Position numbers and translations under genes: made by a program. From contig NZ_SUND01000001.1 in the NCBI RefSeq assembly GCF_005280205.1, positions 310,001-374,000 of the forward strand: a stretch of 64,000 bases of DNA, read 5' to 3'. Source of the stretch: Bacillus yapensis. GTDB taxonomy: Bacteria > Bacillota > Bacilli > Bacillales > Cytobacillaceae. The notes beneath the pieces are model-generated. The model had not been told where the DNA came from. It did no database searches and saw only the letters and a list, made by a program, of their open reading frames with translations. Of this stretch, positions 53,526 to 60,544 are shown one piece after another; the first letter of the stretch is position 1; every line of letters starts with the position of its first letter.

Positions 53526-54005
53526 CTAGATAAATAGATTCACATTTCCTTCTTGTGCATCTGCTAAGTACGCAGCCACACCTGCATATTCAATATTGTC
53601 TAAAAGTTCCTCTTCTTGTAGTCCTAATAAATCCATCGTCATCGTACAAGCTACCAATTTCACATCTTGTTCTTGCGCCATTTCAATCAATTGTGGAAGT
53701 GTCATAGCATTATGCTTCTTGATCACGTCCTTTATCATTTTTGGACCAAACCCTGCGAAATTCATTTTCGATAAGCCCATTTTATCTGCGCCTCTTGGCA
53801 TCATTTTTCCAAACATTTTTTCCATAAAGCCTTTTTTCACAGGAATATTTTCTGCTTTTCGAAGAGCATTTAATCCCCAAAACGTGTGAAAAATAGTCAC
53901 TTCATGATCATAAGCTGCCGCTCCATTCGCAATAATGTAAGCAGCCATCGCTTTATCGTAATCCCCACTAAATAAGATGATCGTTGTTTTCTTTTTTTCT
54001 GACAT
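53526..54005 (-). CDS. DsrE/DsrF/DrsH-like family protein
   Basis: The 159-residue protein has the DsrE-like fold: TTIILFSGDYDKAMAAYIIANGAAAYDHEVTIFHTFWGLNALRK in adjoining parts, and Cys in LVACTMTMDLLG as the likely sulfur carrier. It is the first gene after the cstR terminator and has AGGAGG at its start and two CstR-type palindromes upstream. It passes sulfur to TusA/rhodanese partners, by family analogy. Confidence 0.92.
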   Translation of the reverse strand: MSEKKKTTIILFSGDYDKAMAAYIIANGAAAYDHEVTIFHTFWGLNALRKAENIPVKKGFMEKMFGKMMPRGADKMGLSKMNFAGFGPKMIKDVIKKHNAMTLPQLIEMAQEQDVKLVACTMTMDLLGLQEEELLDNIEYAGVAAYLADAQEGNVNLFI

Positions 54006-54023
54006 GATGTTTCCTCCTAATTT

Positions 54024-54073
54024 ATACCCGCATGGGTATTCAAATAAATAAAAATAATTACCCCTAAGGGTAT
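54024..54073 (-). promoter_or_regulatory. Two CstR-type operators upstream of the dsrE gene
   Basis: ATACCCGCATGGGTAT (54024-54039) and TTACCCCTAAGGGTAT (54058-54073) are 16-bp palindromes with CCC/GGG arms, the pattern bound by CsoR/CstR proteins. They flank the likely start of a transcript for the dsrE-to-hesB genes. A third copy lies at 54473. Confidence 0.75.
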
Positions 54074-54083
54074 ATAAAAATGC

Positions 54084-54112
54084 AAATAAAAAGAGGGTAG
54101 AACCCTTTTTTA
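54084..54112 (-). terminator. Terminator between cstR and the sulfurtransferase genes
   Basis: On the minus strand AGGGT-TCT-ACCCT is flanked by A and T runs (CTTTTTATTT follows). It separates the repressor gene from the genes it controls, leaving both under CstR operators. Confidence 0.6.
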
Positions 54113-54373
54113 TCGGCTTTTCACTAGTAGATTTACAGCTTCTTTTACCAACTCTTCCATGCTCTTTTCGCCTTCAGATTCAGCTTTCTGAACACACTCA
54201 ACTAAGTTGGAACTAACAATAACGCCAATGGTACGATCAATGCCTGATCTTACTGCAGATAGTTGAGTAATAACCTCTTTGCAGTCCTTATCCTCTTCCA
54301 TCATTTTTAGAATCCCTCTTAGTTGACCTTCAATCCGTTTCACTCTATTCTTCATTTGGTCATTGTAATCCAT
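54110..54373 (-). CDS. cstR: CsoR-family persulfide-sensing repressor CstR
   Basis: The 87-residue all-helical repressor has the family start VKRIEGQLRGILKMMEED. Cys31 (KDCKEV) and Cys60 (NLVEC) are at the positions of the CstR cysteines of Staphylococcus aureus, and the copper-ligand His of CsoR is replaced by Asn56, which argues for sulfur rather than copper sensing. GGGGTGA precedes the ATG. All neighbours downstream handle reactive sulfur. Confidence 0.92.
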   Translation of the reverse strand: MDYNDQMKNRVKRIEGQLRGILKMMEEDKDCKEVITQLSAVRSGIDRTIGVIVSSNLVECVQKAESEGEKSMEELVKEAVNLLVKSR

Positions 54374-54649
54374 CTTTTCACCCCTACTATTTACGTTACA
54401 CTTTTATTCATTATATCAGCGATAATTACGATGTACAAAGCCAATAATAACAAAAGGGATATGATTTATAATATACCCCTATAGGTATATTGTCAACATT
54501 GCTTTTTAATTTGATGAAATCGAACGAAAGTATGCCACTCACTCACACTTCTTGGACATTCGCATAAAATAACTATTGAAAGAAACAATTTTCCTTATTA
54601 TAATTCATATTAAACTGATAGGAATTAAAGTGTATGGAGGAATTTAGTG
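54374..54649. other. cstR leader and promoter region, no gene
   Basis: The 276 bp between cstR and the divergent zinc-ribbon gene hold the cstR promoter and operator (54468-54496) and about 95 bp of untranslated leader. No ORF is supported. Confidence 0.5.
54468..54496 (-). promoter_or_regulatory. cstR promoter with operator in the spacer
   Basis: On the minus strand TTGACA (plus 54491-54496), a 17-bp spacer and TATTAT (plus 54468-54473) form a near-consensus promoter. The palindrome ATACCCCTATAGGTAT (54473-54488) fills the spacer, so bound CstR would block RNA polymerase. Confidence 0.85.
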
Positions 54650-54823
54650 ATGAATTTCATTAAAAACTTATTTATGGATAAATGCCCTCATTGCAATAAA
54701 GTATTGATGAATAGCACATCAAGCATACTCAATCCTATTGTAATTAAATCTTGTCCAGAAGGGCATTACGAAAAAGAGTATCATTCTGCATTGGAGACGG
54801 TTATTGAGAAACATAAGTATTAA
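54650..54823 (+). CDS. 57-residue zinc-ribbon-like small protein
   Basis: The ATG at 54650 follows GGAGG by 9 nt. The product has CPHC at 12-15 and SCPEGH with Cys35 and His39, four possible zinc ligands, and a C-terminal helix. I recognise no named family. It ends 10 bp before the convergent acetyltransferase gene. Confidence 0.7.
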   Translation: MNFIKNLFMDKCPHCNKVLMNSTSSILNPIVIKSCPEGHYEKEYHSALETVIEKHKY

Positions 54824-54833
54824 AGAGGTTTTC

Positions 54834-55307
54834 CTAGGACAATTTTTTCACCATTTTAAAATTGACCAATATAACACCTCTGCGCTCATTCGCTTGCGAT
54901 CGGACGACTTTGTAGTCGCGAGATTCAAAAAATGGCCTTGCTGTAATGCTCGCATCTGTATCAATTTCGTTCAGATTTAACTTTTTCGCCTCAGATTCTA
55001 ATCTTTCCACTAATGCAGTTGCTATTCCCATTCCTTGATAATCCTTATGTACGAACAGTCGATCCAGATGTCCGTCTCTGGTTAAGTCACTAAATCCCAC
55101 TACTTGATGATTGATCTTTGCAACGAAAGTAATATTTTTTCCCAAGGATACTTTCCAAGATTGCATTTTTACGTCCCTTTCATCCCTTGGTGCCCATGCA
55201 TCTAATTGCTCTTGTGAGTAATCCTTCGCATTGACCGAATGAATCGTTTCATAAAACAAGGAAACAATCGCCTCACAATCCGATTCACGATATTTTAAAA
55301 TCTCCAA
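54834..55307 (-). CDS. GNAT family N-acetyltransferase
   Basis: The 157-residue acetyl-CoA-dependent transferase has the GNAT motif A as LDRLFVHKDYQGMGIATALVERLE in adjoining parts (Q-x-x-G-x-A type loop near 100). Start is the TTG at 55307 after AAAGGAGG; the stop of the DinB gene upstream overlaps that site. The substrate is unknown. Confidence 0.87.
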   Translation of the reverse strand: MEILKYRESDCEAIVSLFYETIHSVNAKDYSQEQLDAWAPRDERDVKMQSWKVSLGKNITFVAKINHQVVGFSDLTRDGHLDRLFVHKDYQGMGIATALVERLESEAKKLNLNEIDTDASITARPFFESRDYKVVRSQANERRGVILVNFKMVKKLS

Positions 55308-55321
55308 TCTGCTGCCTCCTT

Positions 55322-55774
55322 TCATTCATCCCGATTCTTAATTTGGTTGATATGGTGCTCCATATGATCAACATAATCTTGGATCAACCACTTTAAGGTC
55401 TTTAATTCGTTATCCCCTATATCACAAAGATTCATTAACTTCTCATCAGGAATATTGTTCACAATGTGAACGATTTGTTTATTCAATGCCTGAAAAAGAT
55501 CGATGATTTCATTAACTGGGAGAGCCTGATAATTTTGCAGTGTGACCCATTGTTCTTGGTTATACGTTTGGATCACATACACCTCTTCTTCATATTGAAT
55601 TTTGATAAACCTCTCCATATTATTAATGGTAGAATCGCAAAGATGTCCTAAGATTTCTTTTTTTGACCACTTATTTGGCAATGGTCGATTTGAAGCTTCC
55701 TCTTCAGACATTAATTTGAACTCTTTAGGTAAAACGTTGATCCAATGATTGATTCTTTCAACAACCGTTTTCAT
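55322..55774 (-). CDS. DinB family protein
   Basis: The 150-residue DinB_2-type four-helix protein has likely metal ligands His44 in ILGHLCDS and His in the C-terminal DHMEHHINQI. It differs from the DinB protein at 3805. Its stop lies in the ribosome site of the acetyltransferase, so the two are coupled. Confidence 0.85.
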   Translation of the reverse strand: MKTVVERINHWINVLPKEFKLMSEEEASNRPLPNKWSKKEILGHLCDSTINNMERFIKIQYEEEVYVIQTYNQEQWVTLQNYQALPVNEIIDLFQALNKQIVHIVNNIPDEKLMNLCDIGDNELKTLKWLIQDYVDHMEHHINQIKNRDE

Positions 55775-55794
55775 CTTCTCTTCTCCCCCTATCG

Positions 55795-56343
55795 TTAAAC
55801 GCGCTCCAGCTTTTTAAATGGTTTTGGTGGCAGTTCAACACGGATGGAATCTCCAGGCTTTACTTCTCCACCATGGATAACAATTCCCATGACTCCTGCT
55901 TTTCTAACTAAATTGCCTTCAGCATCTTTATCTAAAACAGCTTTTAAGAGCCCATGTTTAAAATTATCGATTTGAGCACATGGGTTTCGTAACCCCGTTA
56001 ATTTGACAATGGCACTCTGACCAACATACAAGAGTGTGTCCGTCGGCAGTTCAAGAAGATTAATTCCGACAGTAGTAATATTTTCACCCATTTGTCCAGG
56101 TTCGACCTTAAAACGCTCAGCTAATTCTTCGAACAATTCACTTTGAATCAAATGGACTTGCCTTAAATTCGGCTGGTTTGGATCCTGTGCCACTCTTGAC
56201 CGATGTTTAACATTCACGCCGAAATGGGCATCCCCTTCAACCCCTAATCCTTTTACTAATTTTACCTTTTGTAGATTTTCTTTACTGAACGTATGTTTTT
56301 CACTTCGACTAACCGCGATGACTTTTCCTATGATTTCATTCAA
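55795..56343 (-). CDS. MOSC domain protein
   Basis: MOSC domains are beta-barrel modules of molybdenum cofactor sulfurases and related sulfur carriers. The 182-residue protein has GVEGDAHFGVNVKHRSRVAQDP in two parts near residue 35, LPTDTLLYVGQSAIVKLTG, and the conserved Cys in LRNPCAQID near 125. It is 21 bp upstream of the DinB gene on the same strand. The substrate is unknown. Confidence 0.9.
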   Translation of the reverse strand: MNEIIGKVIAVSRSEKHTFSKENLQKVKLVKGLGVEGDAHFGVNVKHRSRVAQDPNQPNLRQVHLIQSELFEELAERFKVEPGQMGENITTVGINLLELPTDTLLYVGQSAIVKLTGLRNPCAQIDNFKHGLLKAVLDKDAEGNLVRKAGVMGIVIHGGEVKPGDSIRVELPPKPFKKLERV

Positions 56344-56375
56344 CTTTTTTTGCCCCCCCTTTCTCTAAAAGATTA

Positions 56376-56840
56376 CTATTCTAGTTTCAGCTTTAATCCC
56401 TCATGTGTCGCCTTAAAACCCAAACTCTCATAAAAACGTAATGCATCAACTCTTTGCTTATCTGTTGTTAGTTGAACCAAGTGACAACCGCGATCCTTCG
56501 AACGTTGAATCGCCCATTTTATCAATTTCGTTCCTACTCCTTTACCACGTACTTGAGAGGATGTTCTCACTCCTTCAATCGTAGCTCTCCATCCACCTTG
56601 GTATGTAATGTAAGGGGTAAATGTAATCTGTTGCACACCAATTACTTCATTTCCCTGACAAGCGACTACCAATTCATTATTTGGATCCGATGTGATAGCA
56701 TCAAATGCTTTTATGTAACTTTCCGGGAGAGGCTGTTCATAACGCTCACGATTCCTTCCCAATTCATCATCAGCAAGCATTTCAACAATCTTATCTAAAT
56801 CTTGTTCATTCGCTAATCTAATTGTGATTTCAGTTTCCAT
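56376..56840 (-). CDS. GNAT family N-acetyltransferase
   Basis: The 154-residue transferase has ITIRLANEQDLDKIVEMLADDELG at the N-terminus and motif A VRTSSQVRGKGVGTKLIKWAI in parts (R-G-K-G-V-G). The start is the ATG at 56840 after GGGAGG. It heads a likely minus-strand unit with the MOSC, DinB and second GNAT genes. Confidence 0.9.
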   Translation of the reverse strand: METEITIRLANEQDLDKIVEMLADDELGRNRERYEQPLPESYIKAFDAITSDPNNELVVACQGNEVIGVQQITFTPYITYQGGWRATIEGVRTSSQVRGKGVGTKLIKWAIQRSKDRGCHLVQLTTDKQRVDALRFYESLGFKATHEGLKLKLE

Positions 56841-57060
56841 GAAAGCTTCCTCCCAACTGTACATTATAGATATGATCCTATCTCACGAGGCAGAAGAAGT
56901 TAATTTCAATTTGTTTATAGTGGATCATAAGGATTTCTTATGCATTCATAGACGAGTGGCCGTTTGAAATCAATAAAGATTTGTAAATTCGTATATTTTT
57001 GCGAATTTCTCCTTTCATATATTCGTATTATTATCATCAATAACTTTTGGAGGGGGATGG

Positions 57061-58032
57061 ATGAAAGCGATCATTAGTCCGAAATATGGTTCACCCGATG
57101 TCCTCGAATTAAAGGAGGTTGAAAAACCGGTACCGACAGAAAATCAAATGTTGGTCAAGATTCGAGCGGCTTCAATAAACTTTGGCAATCTTGTTCTTTT
57201 AAAAGGAGAACCCTATTTAGCTCGCTTTGCTTTCGGAATGCGGCGACCAAAATATCCGATTCCAGGTGGGGATATTGCTGGGATCGTCGAAGCTGTTGGT
57301 AAAAATGTTACGCAGTTTCGCATCGGAGATGAAGTGTTTGGAGATCTTTCTGCATGTGGATGGGGTAGTTTTGCTGAACACGCTACTGCTCCAGAACAAG
57401 CCTTAGCCTTGAAACCAGCCAATATCACGTTTGAAGAAGCAGCTGCCGCGCCGATGGCAGGTGTTACTGCCCTACAAGGATTACGTGATAAAGGCAAGAT
57501 CCAGTCTGGCCAAAAAGTATTAATTAACGGTGCGTCTGGTGGCGTCGGTACATTCGCTGTACAGATCGCCAAATCAAGCGGAGCAGAAGTTACCGGTGTG
57601 TGTAGTACACGAAATATAAATATTTTACATTCACTCGGAGCAGACCATGTCATCGACTATACAAAAAAAAATTTCACTCAAAATGCAGAGAAGTATGACT
57701 TGATTCTTGGTGTCAATGGCTCCCACCCTATCTCAGCTTATAAACGATCACTAAAACCAAATGGGATCTTTGTTCATGTAGGCGGTACCGAAACTCAAAT
57801 GTATCAAACTCTACTGCTCGGACCTTTTATTTCCATGACGAGTAATAAGAAAATGAGCAATCTGCTGCAGAAATCGAACCAAGAAGATCTCAATATTCTA
57901 AGAGAACTACTTGCAGATGGCAAAGTAAAATCGGTCATTGATAGACGGTATAAGCTTAATGAAGTTGCTGATGCCTTTAGGTATTTTGAAGAAGGGCATA
58001 CCCAGGGGAAGGTCGTCATTACAATTAGTTGA
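57061..58032 (+). CDS. MDR-family NAD(P)-dependent quinone oxidoreductase-like enzyme
   Basis: The 323-residue zinc-free medium-chain reductase has a GroES-like part (GGDIAGIVEAVGKNVTQFRIGDEVFG in parts) and a Rossmann part with INGASGGVGTFAVQIAKSSGAEVTG in parts and LGADHVIDYTKKNF. No structural-zinc Cys cluster is seen. Start ATG follows GGAGGGGGATGG. The substrate is unknown. Confidence 0.88.
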   Translation: MKAIISPKYGSPDVLELKEVEKPVPTENQMLVKIRAASINFGNLVLLKGEPYLARFAFGMRRPKYPIPGGDIAGIVEAVGKNVTQFRIGDEVFGDLSACGWGSFAEHATAPEQALALKPANITFEEAAAAPMAGVTALQGLRDKGKIQSGQKVLINGASGGVGTFAVQIAKSSGAEVTGVCSTRNINILHSLGADHVIDYTKKNFTQNAEKYDLILGVNGSHPISAYKRSLKPNGIFVHVGGTETQMYQTLLLGPFISMTSNKKMSNLLQKSNQEDLNILRELLADGKVKSVIDRRYKLNEVADAFRYFEEGHTQGKVVITIS

Positions 58033-58126
58033 TTTTTTACATCGAACTCTCAAAAGTAAAAATCGAATGATTTAAATTCCCAATGCATAAATTTTTAATA
58101 TCATTTACAAACAAAGGAGCTCGTCT

Positions 58127-58396
58127 ATGTTTAATTCGACAAACAAAGAAGAGAATGATCAATCAGACCTCCCTTCTAGCCTTAGACTCGCACTAACGGT
58201 ATCGTTCGTTGCTATCATTGAAGAATTTCTTGCATTGCTCTCGGTTCTAGATTCTATTGAAGAATATAAAATGGAAGTAGAAAACGAAAAAAAAGTTCAG
58301 GAAGAATTAGATGGGAAATTCAAAGAAATGCAACAACAAATCGACGAATTGACTAAGGAAGTAAATAGATTAAAGTATAGAAGAGGTGGCTTTTGA
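58127..58396 (+). CDS. Hypothetical small protein with hydrophobic segment and coiled coil
   Basis: The 89-residue product has a hydrophobic stretch near 20-43 (LRLALTVSFVAIIEEFLALLSVL) and a coiled-coil tail (KKVQEELDGKFKEMQQQIDELTKEVNRLK in parts). ATG after AAAGGAG. No family recognised. Confidence 0.65.
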   Translation: MFNSTNKEENDQSDLPSSLRLALTVSFVAIIEEFLALLSVLDSIEEYKMEVENEKKVQEELDGKFKEMQQQIDELTKEVNRLKYRRGGF

Positions 58397-58425
58397 TAAC
58401 TGTAACCATTACATACATAAAACCC

Positions 58426-58465
58426 ACAAAAAAACACAGCGCCCCAATTAAGGCGTTGTGTTTCT
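58426..58465. terminator. Terminator between the coiled-coil gene and minJ
   Basis: AACACAGCGCC pairs with GGCGTTGTGTT (one mismatch) around an 8-nt loop; on the minus strand seven T follow, serving minJ, and the plus side has TTTCT. Confidence 0.85.
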
Positions 58466-58479
58466 ATAATTGTTATGCA

Positions 58480-59682
58480 TCAAACCGCTGCCGTTCCCCA
58501 CTTCTTCTCTTCCTGAACGAAGAGGATTCCTAATTCGTGATGATCGCCTTCATAGAGCGCTCTTTGAACGAAGCGGACTTGGCCATTGACGTCTAGTACC
58601 TCGAGTTTACAGTGAGCTCGATTTCGTTGGAGGGCTTCGTAGAAGGTTTGCTCATCGTGGACGAGCGTTCCGTTCACCTTTGTCACGAGTTCCCCAACCT
58701 GAAGCGCCATTTTACTCGCAGGTGAGCCTGGTAGCACACCTAGGATCATGACACCATGATTTTGTTTGGAAAAATAAAATGGTGAATCGTCATCTTTTAT
58801 TCGTTGTCTTAATGTCAAAACTTCACGTCCAACAATGGCGATTGCCACAACCCCTATCGCTAAAATCGGTAGCCAGTAGCTTCCGACGGATAGAAGTGCC
58901 AAAAAGATACCCAACGCCACAACTTTTTTACCAAAAGCCTGGATAGCCACCTTTGGAAGCATGCCCTGTATTTGCTGATGGAATCCAACCGCAAATGGCA
59001 CGAGAATCATTGAATAGCTTTCGGTTCCAATTGAAAATACCGGCCACCATTCAAATGGAGCCTGCAACGCCGTTCCTGGTATGAACAAGAACACGGGGAC
59101 CATCCATAAACGCTTCACTTCATGCAATCCTACTCTTTGACCCCTTTTACTTTTCATTAGCTTAGGTGATGTCCCTTTTTTCCCATTAATAAGAATCAAG
59201 AGTCCCTCTCCGATGACTAATAAGGAAAGCAGTGCCGCGATTGAAGGAAAGATTTTCTCGTCTAATTGATGAAATGCATCACGGAATAATGGTACGGACC
59301 ACTCTTCCCCTCCTGCAACTACCGTTAGGAAAAAGGCTAAGCCAACAACATAGACAGGTGCAATCAGGCGAGGTTTTGTTGTCGCGCTTAAAAGGATGGT
59401 GAGTACCGCCATAAAAAGAATCGTTGCGAACGGAATCGTGATACCCGCTGTGATGGTCACGATCGATATGCCAATCCCGATGACAATCCCCAATGGAAGT
59501 AGCTGTCTTAATTCAAAATAAGCATTCTCCGAGCGAACCGAGAAGTTTTTGCGCTCCCTTTTTACTCGTGAAACGCCTAATGCAGCCGCGATAAAAAAGC
59601 AATAATAAAATACCGGATGAAGAAAAAGCTTAAGCGTGCCCTTTAATAGTTCCAACAGCCAATCTAAACCCACATCTGCCAC
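58480..59682 (-). CDS. minJ: Cell-division topology determinant MinJ (PDZ membrane protein)
   Basis: MinJ links MinCD to DivIVA at poles and septa in Bacillus. The 400-residue protein has about six to eight membrane segments in the first 300 residues and a C-terminal PDZ domain (about 310-390, GVMILGVLPGSPASKMALQVGELVTKVNG in parts). Length and plan match B. subtilis MinJ (YvjD, 397 residues). In B. subtilis minJ lies a few genes from csbA; here about 36 kb lie between. Confidence 0.87.
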   Translation of the reverse strand: MADVGLDWLLELLKGTLKLFLHPVFYYCFFIAAALGVSRVKRERKNFSVRSENAYFELRQLLPLGIVIGIGISIVTITAGITIPFATILFMAVLTILLSATTKPRLIAPVYVVGLAFFLTVVAGGEEWSVPLFRDAFHQLDEKIFPSIAALLSLLVIGEGLLILINGKKGTSPKLMKSKRGQRVGLHEVKRLWMVPVFLFIPGTALQAPFEWWPVFSIGTESYSMILVPFAVGFHQQIQGMLPKVAIQAFGKKVVALGIFLALLSVGSYWLPILAIGVVAIAIVGREVLTLRQRIKDDDSPFYFSKQNHGVMILGVLPGSPASKMALQVGELVTKVNGTLVHDEQTFYEALQRNRAHCKLEVLDVNGQVRFVQRALYEGDHHELGILFVQEEKKWGTAAV

Positions 59683-59899
59683 CTACCTTTATCTAAAATT
59701 CTATTAAAATGCTTCTAGCATCTCTATGTAAAATGGTTTCAATTTCTATTTTACCAAATGTTAGGCAGATTAGGCACCTATAAATAGAGTCATTTTTGAT
59801 AGATTACGTAAATCATCCTTCCCTGCCATGTAAATCAACTTGTTCGAATAATTTCACCAATACTTCACATCCTATGTGAGTGTGAAGGAGGTGAACTTT

Positions 59900-60073
59900 T
59901 TGTCTACTCAATCAAATGGTGATAAGAAGAAGCAGAATGCAAGCAACATGACCAACCAGCAAGGATCAGGAACACAGTATCATAAGGAACATACCAATCC
60001 AGCTATGGGATACGGTGACATTGATCCGAATGCTGAACAGCAAAGCAATGTAACCGACAATACAGAGCACTAA
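59900..60073 (+). CDS. 57-residue hydrophilic Asn/Gln-rich protein
   Basis: A TTG at 59900 follows GAAGGAGGTGA, a very strong ribosome site. The product (SNGDKKKQNASNMTNQQGSGTQYHKEHTNPAMGYGDIDP in parts) is soluble and likely disordered. It has the look of small spore-associated proteins, but I cannot place it in a SASP family. It has its own terminator. Confidence 0.65.
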   Translation: MSTQSNGDKKKQNASNMTNQQGSGTQYHKEHTNPAMGYGDIDPNAEQQSNVTDNTEH

Positions 60074-60077
60074 CATT

Positions 60078-60104
60078 CACGCCATTTTATATGGCGTTTT
60101 TTTC
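60078..60104 (+). terminator. Terminator of the 57-residue protein gene
   Basis: ACGCCAT pairs with ATGGCGT around a 5-nt loop, followed by seven T. Confidence 0.85.
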
Positions 60105-60149
60105 TTATATTATGCTCTGTAAAAGGTGGGTGTTGATTTTATCACATTG

Positions 60150-60345
60150 AAAAATAAGCGGATACATTCCGGCTAAATCAAGAAATTCACCTATTTTCAT
60201 ACAAGTAAGCGGAATTTTTTCGGTTACGCTATCCATTTTCATGATTTTAAGGATTTTTGGGTCATTTAAGCGGAAAATCTCCACCAATCTCATCTAATAT
60301 TCATTAATTTTCAAAATAAACGGAATTTCTCCGGTTTAGTGGATA
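60150..60345. repeat. Degenerate dispersed repeat AARCGGAAWTTNTCCGGTTA
   Basis: Four copies begin at 60155, 60207, 60268 and 60318, spaced 50-61 bp, for example AAGCGGATACATTCCGGCTA and AAACGGAATTTCTCCGGTTT. Each is a small imperfect palindrome (CGGA and TCCG arms). Sequence between copies (CATTTTCA, AATTTTCA) is loosely shared. A 62-codon minus frame through it is not a credible gene. Confidence 0.75.
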
Positions 60346-60474
60346 CATCTGTCGAAAATCAAAAAATCAACAATGAACAATAAAAGAACATTCTATTATG
60401 AAGATGATTTCCGATCACCTCAAGAAACAAACAGATCGGTTTAAGATATAACGTTCTCATATTGTGAAATCTAA

Positions 60475-60517
60475 AAAACGCTTGACGAAAAAATTTGAGT
60501 TTTTCGTCAAGCGTTTT
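60475..60517 (-). terminator. Long perfect hairpin terminator after the transglutaminase gene
   Basis: An 18-bp perfect stem (arms 60475-60492 and 60500-60517, core ACGCTTGACG) with a 7-nt loop is flanked by T on the minus strand. It is the longest perfect hairpin in the window. Confidence 0.85.
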
Positions 60518-60544
60518 GAATTCAAGAGCACTCACCACGTTTTT

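Noticed and set aside
60105-60293. 62-codon minus-strand frame
   Set aside because: It covers the CGGA/TCCG repeats, has no ribosome site and no recognisable family.
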